From positions 30,086,042-30,150,041 of the forward strand of contig CM060734.1 of the NCBI GenBank assembly GCA_030704615.1: a stretch of DNA of 64,000 bases. The letters run 5' to 3'. Shown here in pieces: positions 1 to 9,230 of this stretch; position 1 is the first letter of the stretch, and each line of letters starts with the position of its first letter. The translations under genes were made by a program, and so were the position numbers. This DNA is from Takakia lepidozioides. Lineage: Eukaryota > Streptophyta > Takakiopsida > Takakiales > Takakiaceae. Below the pieces are notes generated by a model that worked only from the letters and a program-made list of their open reading frames with translations, was not told the origin of the DNA and did not search any database.

Positions 1-241
1 TTATCTTTATAATTTTCTGATGCAAAGTACGTCATTCGACTTACCATTCGATGTTATATGAATGGGATTGTGCAACTTCACAAGTTAAATGACTCAATAT
101 TCCACGATATTATTATCAATACCTGAATTAATTTTAATTATGTTATTTATTAAGTTTGGTCCGGATTTAAGCCAAAAGTCCGGAATTACTTAAAATATGG
201 TTCTTTGTTATAGTCGGCAAACTTCCAAGTTGTAGGCTCGT

Positions 242-1112
242 GTGCCATCTGGTTCTACGTGGGCCATTGCAAAAGTTGTTTCAGAAACCCTAGGGCCAGT
301 TCTGAAACAATGCATTCTGAACCAGACTCATAGCTATTGGTTGCTGTCAGATGCTTTATTTGCAGCTTTTACTATAAGGCTTCGTTTGAGGAAAGAGTAC
401 ACTGACAGGCCTTGCATCCCCTACTAGTTTGTGGAGACTTTGACCAGGAGATTGAAATCCTGTATGCAAGGATGAGACTTGCAGTAATGCATGTGTTGGA
501 GCTAGTGTTGGCATTTGCTATTACATTCAGAGCTGCCGCTGCACACAATATGCTAGCACTGCATCTAGATCCTCGTTACAAAGGCTTGCAGATTGTTATG
601 GAGTACAATGGTAGAGATCAAACCCAGGCAGTGGTGGAGGAGTATGACCAACATGTGTTTTTGCCACTTTTAGTGAAAGTGTGGAAGTATCTCAACCATG
701 GACGTGCAAAAAGAGCTCCAACTACCACTACTAATGTGGATGACTCGTTGTGGGGAGCTGCAACATCTTCAGATGAGACCAATATTTCCCTTGTGAAAAC
801 GAGCTATATTTGTATCGTCGATTTTCTGTGAATACAGATGATGTGAAATGTCCATTGATTTGGTGGAAGAATCATGAGAAATTTTTTTCTCATGTTATAT
901 TTTCGGCACGACAGTTTTTGGGTATTCTCGGGTCTCAAATTGAATGTGAGAGGATCTTTATTAGTGCAGATATTTTGACGAGTTTGCGACGTTGTAGGCT
1001 GGGAGTCTTCAACTTGGAGAAGCTGGTGATGATCATGAAGAATTGGCCAACGGATGCAAGGACTGGATGTACTCTACCTGGGCAGACGATGAAATTTTTT
1101 CTTGATGCTGAG
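242..1112 (+). pseudogene. hAT transposase remnant, C-terminal half (upstream part)
   Basis: Degraded hAT-family DNA-transposon transposase. Open segments in three frames (242-427, 412-831, 810-1112) carry the recognisable C-terminal half. There is a middle part with an LDPRYKG motif near 569-590. After a frameshift near 810-840 comes the hAT dimerisation region: the PLIWW block at about 853-867 and the ARQFLGI...ECERIF pattern at about 906-961. In the hAT family this region mediates dimerisation, and the WW and ER residues are hallmarks. No N-terminal BED finger or catalytic first half is visible before 242, so the copy is truncated as well as frameshifted. The reading frame runs up to 1112, is interrupted by the gypsy element, and resumes at 7291 in the same frame. 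Family assignment is fairly sure; activity is ruled out. Confidence 0.7.
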
Positions 1113-1706
1113 TGCCAAGGACGATAACATGACTGAACACAAACAAGAGATTAGACTAGAGGTACAAGACTAGACAGGAAGTCAAGGTTGGCGTGGCCGA
1201 ATGTATGGTGGATAAACATGAATCAAGATGATCTTTATAACAATGGACAAGAGTACAAGATATTAGAACTCAACTTGAATACTGGAATGCTGGAAACTGG
1301 ACTGCCGTACCAGATACTAGAAACTGGACTGGAGTACTGGAACTGGAAACAAGAATAGCTTGAACTTGTGTTGGCGAGACTGAAGAGTGTCAAGTCTCGC
1401 CTCCTATATATACTGGCTACTAGGAAGTTCCCTAAGAAGCTTCCCCAATGGAGGTTTCTTGATGGAGAAGTTTCCAAGGTTAAACAAGGTATCTTGATGG
1501 AGAAGTTTCCTCCAAAGGAAGCTTCCTGAGCAGTTTCCCAAGTTACTCTCGGTAATTTGGTAAACTCCCGATAATTTGGTAATTTATGATAACTTATGGT
1601 AAATCATGGTAGATCATGATAAATCACGGTAACTTATGATAACATGGTAATTTGATAACTTCTGGTATTTACTTCTGGTAAGTTCCTCTGGGCTATGTCC
1701 ATGACA
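1113..1706 (-). repeat. 3' LTR of the gypsy element
   Basis: 594 bp that matches 6789-7285 along its length: the same start (TGYCAAGGACGA), the same internal blocks (GACTAGAGGTACAAGACTAGA, the TGGAGAAGTTTCC repeats, GGTAAGTTCCTCTGGGCTAT) and the same end. It starts TG and ends CA, and abuts the CTGAG duplication on its outer side. It is about 100 bp longer than the other LTR, carrying an extra stretch around 1207-1320 that the right LTR lacks. Confidence 0.88.
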
Positions 1707-1720
1707 TCACCCCCTCCTCT
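1707..1720 (-). other. Polypurine tract of the gypsy element
   Basis: On the minus strand the bases directly before the 3' LTR read AGAGGAGGGGGTGA, an almost pure purine run ending at the LTR edge. That is the position and composition of the plus-strand primer in LTR retrotransposons. Confidence 0.75.
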
Positions 1721-1761
1721 AGCGCCGAGTTCCTCGAGGAGCGGTAAAATCTTGGATTTGT

Positions 1762-2163
1762 TTAGAGTTGGAAAAAATCCAAAATCCGGCGAACGGTACT
1801 TGCTAAGTATTCGGCTCTTCGTTCTTGACTCAAATGATTTATAGGTCCCTGCAACCATCGATAGTATCCAACATCTTGAACTTGGGACCACGCAGTGATT
1901 TGAACTTTCTGATTTTCGAAGCTGCATTCAAACATGATTTCGTTGCCTTTCGGGTCCGAAGCCTCAACTTCCAACATGATTATCAAACTACGAGTAGGCT
2001 CCACTTGCCGTCGTACGGGGTCCAGACGAGGAAGTACGCTTCGCATTGGTGACCCATCGTCTCGAAAGTGTTGACGTAATGTTGAAGGTCGCGAGAGTCG
2101 ACACGGCTGATCTAGTAGTTGGGTAAGCGACAGCTCCAATGTATCTAGTTCATGTGACTCCAT
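1762..2163 (-). CDS. Additional sense ORF downstream of pol in the gypsy element (133 aa)
   Basis: An uninterrupted 133-codon frame on the same strand as gag-pol, between the chromodomain and the polypurine tract. It starts MESHELDTLELSL and ends ILDFFQL. I do not recognise a domain: no signal peptide, no membrane helix, no cysteine pattern; the second half is rich in charged residues. It is the longest frame in this element apart from one integrase piece, although all known genes around it are broken. It could be an accessory ORF, part of a long 3' leader, or open by chance. Confidence 0.35.
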   Translation of the reverse strand: MESHELDTLELSLTQLLDQPCRLSRPSTLRQHFRDDGSPMRSVLPRLDPVRRQVEPTRSLIIMLEVEASDPKGNEIMFECSFENQKVQITAWSQVQDVGYYRWLQGPINHLSQERRAEYLASTVRRILDFFQL

Positions 2164-2309
2164 GCTGCCAATATAAGATGCAAGAGTGCTGGAAGTGTAG
2201 CTATATATACTGATGTGTGGTGCTCATCCCTCGTTAGTGTGTATCAGGTACACTGAATGTGGAGTCTTCACCTCGAAGCTAACTTGGCTGAGATCATCGT
2301 TGTGACGTC

Positions 2310-2549
2310 TTATTGACGTGTAGCTCGGGTTCGTTCCCACGTTCGTTCGCTGATGTCGTAGCCTTTCCAATGTACGAAATACTCAAGACGTTTATACTTG
2401 GTGCGAAAGTCTAGGACTTCGTCGACTTCAATGTACTCGATTTTCTGATTGACTTCGATTGGTGGAGGTGGTACAGAGACTCTCCCTGGAATATTCGATG
2501 GATGATACAACTCCAATAATGAAATATGAAAGACTAGATGGATGTGCAT
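2310..2549 (-). pseudogene. Gypsy chromodomain (integrase C-terminus)
   Basis: A 79-residue open segment with the usual HLVFHISLLELYHP stretch that ends chromoviral integrases, then a chromodomain: EYIEVDEVLDFR...EYFVHWKGYDISERTWE. The WKGY and TWE residues are the chromodomain core. In chromoviruses this domain steers integration to chromatin carrying specific histone marks. A stop follows soon after. Confidence 0.82.
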
Positions 2550-2738
2550 ACTTCGTGGGAGTTCAAGCCGAAAATTGACCGGATTTATTTGTCAAATAAT
2601 CTTGAATGGTCCAAGACGTTGATAATCCAACTTCCTTGATGGTCGCGAGGTTTGTATGTCTCATCGAAGAAGCCATATATGATCTCCGACCTTGAACTGG
2701 GGTTGGAGTTGACGATGTTGATCTGCATACCCCGTGTA

Positions 2739-3473
2739 TTATTTTTGAGCTTTTGCGATGTGGAATGTAAGCTCCTTGTGAATCGTAGCAAGATGAGTAG
2801 CAAGGTTTTCTATAGCAGGGCTTTCAACAGTCTTCATGTGGAAAGGGTTCGCTTGAGGATGATGACCATAATTGGAGAAAAATGGAGTTTGCTTGGTCGA
2901 AGAATATATAGTGTTGTTGTAAGCAAACTCAGCTAATGGCAGAAGGTCCGTCCAATTATCTTGGTGATAATTTATCGTATAGTGAAGATACTGCTCCAAA
3001 ATCTGGTTTACGCGTTCGGTTTGACCATCAGTCTATGGATGATTAGCTGTGGAGAGGTTGATCTTAGTATCCAATATGTGAAATAATCCCCTCCATAAAT
3101 TTGATATGAACTGTGGTCCTCGATCAGATACGATGTACTTCGGGAGTCCGTGAATGCGGTAGATATTATTGAGGAAGAGTCTTGCAGTTTCATCGCATGT
3201 AACCGTCTTATTACATGGAATGAAATGTGCCATCTTTGTAAAACGATCCACAATAACAAGGATTGAGTCGGTGGTCTTGGAAATTGGAAGGTCCGTAATA
3301 AAGTCCATAGACAAGGATGACCATGGACCCTTATGAATGGGTAATGGTTGAAGAAGGCCGTAAGGTCGATGTCGTGGTCCCTTCCCCCTAGTACAGGTGT
3401 AACAAAATTTTATAAATTCTTTTACGAGTTTCCATATCTGCGGCCACCAATAGTCCCTGGATATCAATTCCAT
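2739..3473 (-). pseudogene. Gypsy integrase
   Basis: Pieces 3473-3033 and 2999-2739. The first has the end of the zinc-binding domain (DYWWPQ...CYTCTRGK) and the catalytic core: D in SMDFITDLP, and D in VSDRGPQF. The second continues with the YLHYTINYHQDNW and LAEFAYN blocks leading to the C-terminal region. Integrase inserts the cDNA; a frame break sits between the two pieces. Confidence 0.85.
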
Positions 3474-3697
3474 TGTTTTGTTGAAGCCGAAATGTCATGC
3501 AGCCGGAAGATCATGACATGTTTGAAGAATTCGAAGTCGTGTAGGTCTTGGAGGTACCTAGAGAAGTCCCTCGAAATGAAGTAAGTCATCTTTGAATTCG
3601 AAGTCGTTTGTAGCATGTGGGTTGTCTCGAGGTCGATTTAGTTGACTTCGTAGTGTCGTAGCAAATTAGTCGTTCTTCAGTGCTTCTTGAATCTACT

Positions 3698-4306
3698 TTA
3701 TGATCTCTGCATCGTCACAGGTGGACATAGATAACATATTAGATTTGTTGGTTTCAAGATGATGGATTTCTGCTGGTCAAAAGCTGTTTCCCTTTTTTTC
3801 GGCGCAAGATACGATCGTCGAGAAAGAGCATCGGGTTTCCCTTGAAGATGTCCAGGGCGATAGGTAATAACAAAATCAAACTTTGCTAGTGACATACCCC
3901 ATCTTGCTTGACGTCGATTGAAAACACGAGCACTCATAAAATATTCGAGGTTTTTGTGATCAATGTAGACAGTGACCTGATGTTTAGCTCCCTCCAATAG
4001 ATGACGTCACTCCTCAAAAACATCGATGATCGCTAGAAGTTCTTTGTCGTGGATTTCATAATTGATCTCTGCAGCGGAAAATTTGCGAGAACGAAAACCA
4101 ACAGGGTGAAGTCGGTCATCCGTACCGTATTGAGAGAGTATAGCGCCAAGTGCAAAGTCCGATGCATCTGCTTCCAAAAAGAATGGTTTAGATGGGTCTG
4201 CATGTACCAGTATTGGAGCCGTTGTAAATGTCTGCTTCAGTCTTTCAAATGCCTGGTCAGTATTCTCATCCCATACAAATTTGTCCTTCCCTCTGAGTCG
4301 TGTCAA
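3698..4306 (-). pseudogene. Gypsy RNase H
   Basis: Two frames (4306-4007 and 3997-3698) that join over one break. They carry the RT thumb/RNase H start (FVWDENTDQAFERLK...APILVHAD), the LEADASDFALGAILSQ motif, HDKELLAI, then the DHKNLEYF and GKPDALSRR blocks. These are standard Ty3/gypsy RNase H motifs, and the Asp and Glu residues are present. Confidence 0.82.
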
Positions 4307-4439
4307 TGGTGCAGCAATTTTGGAGTAGTCCTTGATAAAGATTCTATAGAAATTTGCAAATCCCAGAAAACATTGTTCATATCGGACCGAAGTTGGTTTA
4401 ATCTACTCGATGATGGTTTGTATTTTCTTCTGATCCAAA

Positions 4440-5275
4440 AAGACGCCTTATAGTGTAGCTCAGAAATTCGACCTCAAATTGATGAAAAATATATTTTTCC
4501 AACTTGACATATAATCATTTTTCTTTTAATTTATCAAGGACAAGGCGTACATGGCGGCCATGTTCTTCTTCATTCTGTGAAAATATCAAAATGTCGTCCA
4601 AATAGATGACTACAAAGTCATCTAAAAATTCTTGAATGATGTCATTCATCATATGTTAGAAAATTGCTGGAACATTTGTAAGACCGAAAGACATAACACT
4701 GTATTCAAAATGTCCATACCTTGTTCGAAAAACTGTTTTCCATTCGTCTCTTTCTTTTATCCGTACAAGGTTATAAGCTCATCTCAAGTTAATTTTGGTG
4801 AAAATCTTCGCTCGTCCCAGCTAGTCGAGAAGCCCAAAAATTAGCGGCAACGGATAACGATTCTTAATTGTGACTTTGTTGAGACCGCGATAGTCTACAC
4901 ACATGCATAATGATCCGTCATTCTTTTTCACTAACAAGATATGCGTCCCCGCATGTGATTTTGAATGTCGGATGAAGTTCTTCGACAAATTTTCATCAAT
5001 GTATTCACGTAATGCAGTCAACTCTGTTTGGGATAAGTTATAGATTGGGCCGAATGGTGGTTGGGCTCCTTCTTGTAACTCAATTGCACAGTCATAAAGT
5101 CGATGTTCTGGCATATGTCTGCATTTTTCTTATCGAAGATATCCTTGAAATCTTGATATTGAGTGGGTAATGTTGAAGTATCTTCGTCTGTTGTGGTCTT
5201 GAACGGAGTCGCATAAAGTGCAAATGCCGCATCTTTTTTGATAGCTCTCATGAAAGCTCTAGCTCCAAGGAACAT
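4440..5275 (-). pseudogene. Gypsy reverse transcriptase, frameshifted
   Basis: Segments 5275-5018 and 5114-4821 give the linker and the first RT blocks (the [13 protein letters not shown] start, [18 protein letters not shown], and the YPLP motif). Further on, outside the longer open frames, the minus strand at 4604-4593 encodes YLDD, the catalytic box, in the context [17 protein letters not shown]. The catalytic residues survive although the frame does not. Confidence 0.8.
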
Positions 5276-5452
5276 GGGTTGAATACCTTTGATATTTCTA
5301 CATTTTTGTCTTGCAGAAATTTTTCGCGATCGCTAGTCGATGTCAGGATTGTGAAGTACGAACCAGGGAAGTCCAATAATCACATGATTCGTTGGAGACT
5401 GGATGACGTTGAAAACAATATGTAATGCTTGATCTTTAAACTTCACTTAGCT

Positions 5453-5701
5453 TCACTTCAAGGGGTCGAGTTTCATGACTTCAACGGGGGCCGATAATTT
5501 CTTCTTTACAATCGTTAAATCGTGTTGTTTCGCAAAGTTTTTGTCAATAAAACATGATGAAGCCCCTGAGTCCAAAAGTGTTTCTACAGAGATATCTCGA
5601 TTTTGCACTCTGATTTTTACCAGAACTGTGAAGCAAGGTGCAGGGTCTGGAGGTAGAAAGAGACATTTTTTTGGTGAGGAATTTGTGGTGTCCAGCCGCA
5701 T
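5453..5701 (-). pseudogene. Gypsy aspartic protease segment
   Basis: An 82-residue open segment containing the retroviral-type aspartic protease signature LLDSGASSCFID, here with the catalytic Asp intact. In the family this protease cuts the gag-pol polyprotein. It lies between the gag zinc knuckle and the reverse transcriptase, the expected order for Ty3/gypsy. Confidence 0.75.
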
Positions 5702-5779
5702 GGTCCCTACTGTGACTGGACATCTTCGTTTTTCGACCTCCTCGTATCGAACACTTGAATTGCGCCCCGAGTTTTGAAT

Positions 5780-6750
5780 CTTCTCTTGTTGGGGCAGTTA
5801 AATGCTATGTGATCTTCTTCTCCGCAATAGAAGCATAATCCATTCGAGCGTCGTCTTTTGTTTTTCTTGTGGCGTCAATGGCTTGAATCGGATAGCATCA
5901 ATCTGTATAGGATCACTACCGGATGTCTGATGGATTGTTGTGTTTGGTACCGTAGTAGCAGCGGCATGATGCGTCGTCAACCATCCAGATCGCTTCTCTT
6001 GACGTCTTTCGAACAAACGATTATCGCATGCAATGACTTGGGTGATGAATTCGCTCAGCGTGCTCACGTTTGGCATAGTCAGCAACAAATCTTTTATATC
6101 ATTTTTTAGTCCATATCGAAACTAACTAATGAGGTTCTTCTCATTCCAGTCGAGGTCGCACGCAAGTTGTCGAAATTCGGCAGCATAAACAGAAGCAGGA
6201 CGTGCTCCTTGTCAAAGATTTCGCATCTTTGTCTCTGCAACTCTCTCTCTATCATTCTCTCCAAACGTTGCAATGAACTCGGACATGAATGCTTCAAAAT
6301 TGTATAAATAAATGCGAATTTTTTTTCTAATAGCGGTGCAAACCAAGATACGGCAGTGCCTGAGAGAAGGGTGCCCACGAATCCCACTTGAATACCTTCA
6401 TCGGGGTAGCGTTGTAGATGTAGTCGTAGGAACGGTCGTACTTATTGAACAAAACCGCGAAATCTTGATCTTGTCCTATCAAATTTCTCGGGCGTGCTGA
6501 TCTTTGGTTCTCTCGTAATCTGTTGAAGAGGAACCGTTGCAGTAGGAGCTGTTGTAGTAGGGTCTCGTATGGTTGAAAATCCATTGTTCGACTCCTTTAA
6601 TTCTGAAATTTGTTGTTGCAAATTGTGGAGAGCGTTGTCAAGATCTTGAGACTGATCAGCTTGTAATTGGGCGGTAGAGGTGCGAAGTTCTTGCATCTGG
6701 AGCTGAACACTCTGCAATGTGGCGATTATTTCCGCAAATGTGCCTTTCAT
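5780..6750 (-). pseudogene. Gypsy gag with CCHC zinc knuckle, frameshifted
   Basis: Capsid/nucleocapsid region of the chromovirus, in overlapping pieces 6750-6442, 6584-6327, 6387-6106 and 6088-5798. The first piece begins MKGTFAEIIATLQ and is a helical, coiled-coil-like N-terminus. The second has the retrotransposon gag motif (PEKFDRTRSRFRGF), and the third a GLLSGTA-WFAPLLEK-type block. A zinc knuckle of the form CX2CX4HX4C (CFYCGEEDH...FNC) is encoded on the minus strand near 5790-5840, in a different frame from the preceding piece. The family role is RNA packaging and particle formation. Confidence 0.75.
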
Positions 6751-6773
6751 CTTAACTAACTAAGGAACAAACT

Positions 6774-6788
6774 TTAGTTTCGCCAAAA
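6774..6788 (-). other. Candidate primer-binding site of the gypsy element
   Basis: On the minus strand, three to four T after the 5' LTR end, the sequence reads TGGCGAAACTAAAG. A TGG start near the LTR is the normal form of a tRNA-primed binding site (complement of CCA-3'). It does not match the initiator-Met site common in plants, and I cannot name the tRNA. Confidence 0.35.
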
Positions 6789-7285
6789 TGTCAAGGACGA
6801 GAACATGACTGAACACAAATAAGAGATCAGACTAGAGGTACAAGACTAGACAAGAAGTCAAGGTCGGCGTGGCTAAATGCATGGAATGCTGGAAACTGAA
6901 TTCGAGTACTGGAACTGGAAACAAGAGTAGCTTGAACTTGTGTTGGCGAGACTGAAGTGTGTCCAGTCTCGCCTCCTATATATACTAGCTACTAGGAAAT
7001 TTCCTAAGAAGCTTCCCCAATGGAGGTTTCTTGATGATGGAGAAGTTTCCTTAAACAAAGGTTTCTTGATGGAGAAATTTCCTTAAACAAAAGAGGTATC
7101 TTGATAGAGAAGTTTTCTCCAAAGGAAGCTTCATGAGCAGTTTCTCAAGTTACTCTCGGTAATTTGATAAACTTCCGGTAACTTAGTAACTAATGATATC
7201 TTATGGTAAATCATGGTAGATCTTGATAACTTGATAACTTTTGGTATTTACTTCTGGTAAGTTCCTCTGGGCTATATCCGTGATA
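6789..7285 (-). repeat. 5' LTR of the gypsy element
   Basis: 497 bp, the partner of 1113-1706 in direct orientation. It starts TGTCAAGG and ends TGATA where the partner ends TGACA, so the terminal CA has become TA. A deletion of roughly 100 bp relative to the other LTR and scattered substitutions show that the insertion is not recent. A TATATATA stretch near 6979-6986 could belong to the LTR promoter. Confidence 0.88.
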
Positions 7286-7450
7286 CTGAGGATGAGCTAC
7301 TAGAAGACTACGAGGAGGAGCTTCAGGATGCAGACTACTTTGAAGATGAACCACACAAATACTATGAACTGGAGTTAAATGTTTGGTACCTGCAGTTTAG
7401 AAGCTTTGATTTCAGACTTCTCTTAGTGCACGAAGCAACAATGTTTTGAA
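7286..7450 (+). pseudogene. hAT transposase remnant, C-terminal tail (downstream part)
   Basis: Continuation of the hAT reading frame after the gypsy insertion. The first five bases (7286-7290) are the second copy of the target duplication CTGAG. Skipping the retroelement plus one copy of that duplication, the frame that ends in ...DAE at 1112 continues with an acidic tail (DELLEDYEEEL..., from 7291) to a stop at about 7448-7450. The acidic composition is typical of tails after the hAT dimerisation domain. This is inferred from frame continuity and not from a separate domain match. Confidence 0.6.
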
Positions 7451-8940
7451 CACCAGATATTTTTTTACCTTCCTGTTGCTATTGGGAACTATCCATGATG
7501 TACATTTTCAATCAGAGTGATTCTGTTGCATTGTTATTGGCAATCCCATCAATCCTCTGCTTATCTACAACATATGTCTGCCTTATGCCTGTCAATATGG
7601 AGGAATCCAGTGACTCCATTTTGAGAACCGATAGTCAACAACTTTTGCTTAGGTTTTTTTCTTTTTGTTCTGATGCCTATCCATTGCAGGATTCCAGTTT
7701 GCTCGTAACAGCTCTCTCTACCAACCCAGAGTATTTGTGGAATAAGGTATGCATGGTGGAATGTCTTTCTCATCCCTTCCGACTGCGTGTTACAACATTG
7801 GTAGATAACTGCAAGGCCCTTTCAGATCAGGTTGCCAAGCAGATAGTGGTTTTACAGGATATAAAAGAGGAAAGACGGTGAAAGTAACGAGAAACCAATT
7901 ATTTTTAAGCTGGTAAGGAAGAAGTTGGTTTTCCCTTTGTGATGAGATTGTGAAGGATATATTAATATGATGTGTTAGGCTCCATAAAGTGATTGCTGAA
8001 GTGGATCAGTCTTGCATATGTAATATGAAATGAAATTTCTTCTTTGGAACGGTTGAGTACTGATTCTCTATATTCCGGGTGATATTGCTACAGACATTTC
8101 TAGTTGCTGGCAAGGAGTGTGAGCATGGCTGCCGTCTCTGAGGATGGAGAAGACTCCCTGGGCAACCATTTTCTGGTCGCATTGGACTTGGGAAAATGTA
8201 CTAGTAAATGATCTCTTGGAGTTTTTCCATGCCGCTTACTTTTCCCAATATTACTTCCCATTTGTGAAATAATTATAATATATCTTTGGCGAGCATAGAG
8301 CTAGGTACGTTACATTATACTTATCAGAACTAATTCTATTAGCCTCGGATCATGTCTAATTTGTTCAAGCAAATTTCACAGGCCTGGATGGAGACGATCT
8401 TGTCCTTTTGCTAAAAATGGCTCTCTCCCTCTCTGATCCAGCCTTGGCCTACCTGAGCGACAAAGCTCTTTTTGGGTTTTCTGGAACACGCTTGCTGCAG
8501 CTCATCATCCTCAGGGAAACACAGGTGTACCACCAGGAAAAGGAATTGAGTTTTAAGGAGGGAATGAGTGGCTGTAAAACAAGTTGTATGATGAATGTTA
8601 TGAATTTTTGGGAACATGCTTTATCCCTCCCCATCTTGAGAGTTGGACATAGTAAATGGTGGACAAGATAGATTTCTTCTTCTTTGTCAATCAACCCTAT
8701 GCTACCAACTGCCCCCAACAGGGTCATTGTGGAAATGTACTTAACAATCTTGGCATAAGATCCTTGATATGGGTACTTGTCCAGGAATTAAGTAATATCT
8801 CGAACATTTTCGTTTGTGTAATTTTGTCTCCTCTTTCTGGTCAAAGGGAACAACATTTGCAATTGTGCTTATGTGTGGTCATAGGCAGTAGGCCTGGTGA
8901 CAGGACTCGGGCAGAGTGGTGGTATTTATTTGAGGTGTTA
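7451..8940. other. Mostly non-coding; a few exon-like segments of unknown origin
   Basis: No complete gene is visible. Some plus-strand pieces look like exons bounded by AG and GT. About 7690-7746 encodes DSSLLVTALSTNPEYLWNK and is followed by GTATGC. About 8383-8531 encodes a helical segment (SDPALAYLSDKALFGF...) between CACAG and GTGTAC. I cannot assign a family, and they may be chance frames or an old gene relic. Confidence 0.2.
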
Positions 8941-8959
8941 GAGGGTGTGAAATGTACGC

Positions 8960-9160
8960 TATGCGGGGGGAGAGGCCAGCACGTGGCTGCCAGAGTTCAT
9001 CCCCCGGATGGAAAATGGCGCCGAATTTCCATCCGAGGGGGCTTTGATGAAGTAGTCTGTGGGGCAGAGGCCGGCACGTGGCTGCCAGAGTTGTTGGGTC
9101 TTCTCAACACAACAGCAATAATAGCTACATGTAAGAGCCACATAGTCAGCCATATAAATA
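8960..9160 (+). promoter_or_regulatory. Promoter-like block: two G-box repeats around a palindrome, then a TATA box
   Basis: A direct repeat of about 28 bp (core GAGGCCRGCACGTGGCTGCC, then AGAGTT) occurs at about 8970-8997 and 9066-9093. Each copy contains CACGTG, the G-box bound by plant bZIP and bHLH factors. Between them, 9001-9041 is an imperfect palindrome with arms CCCCCGGATGGAAA and TTTCCATCCGAGGGGG around a central GGCGCC. TATAAATA follows at 9153-9160. This looks like a plus-strand promoter, but no recognisable coding sequence follows within several kb. Confidence 0.35.
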
Positions 9161-9230
9161 AAGGCATCTCCTCTTTTGGATGCCAACTAATACAAACCAA
9201 ATTGTTCATGCATGTAGAATTTTAAGCCCA

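Larger units (their letters stand above)
1113..7285 (-). mobile_element. Ty3/gypsy chromovirus, near full-length but inactivated
   Basis: LTR retrotransposon of 6.17 kb on the minus strand, flanked by CTGAG at 1108-1112 and 7286-7290, a perfect 5-bp target duplication. Reading from right to left: 5' LTR, gag with zinc knuckle, protease, reverse transcriptase, RNase H, integrase and a C-terminal chromodomain, then a further short ORF, a polypurine tract and the 3' LTR. PR-RT-RH-IN order plus chromodomain defines a Ty3/gypsy chromovirus. The pol frame is broken many times (open pieces 5701-5453, 5275-5018, 5114-4821, 4306-4007, 3997-3698, 3473-3033, 2999-2739, 2549-2310), so the copy cannot make a full polyprotein. 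The element lies inside a hAT transposase gene and is therefore younger than it. Confidence 0.92.
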
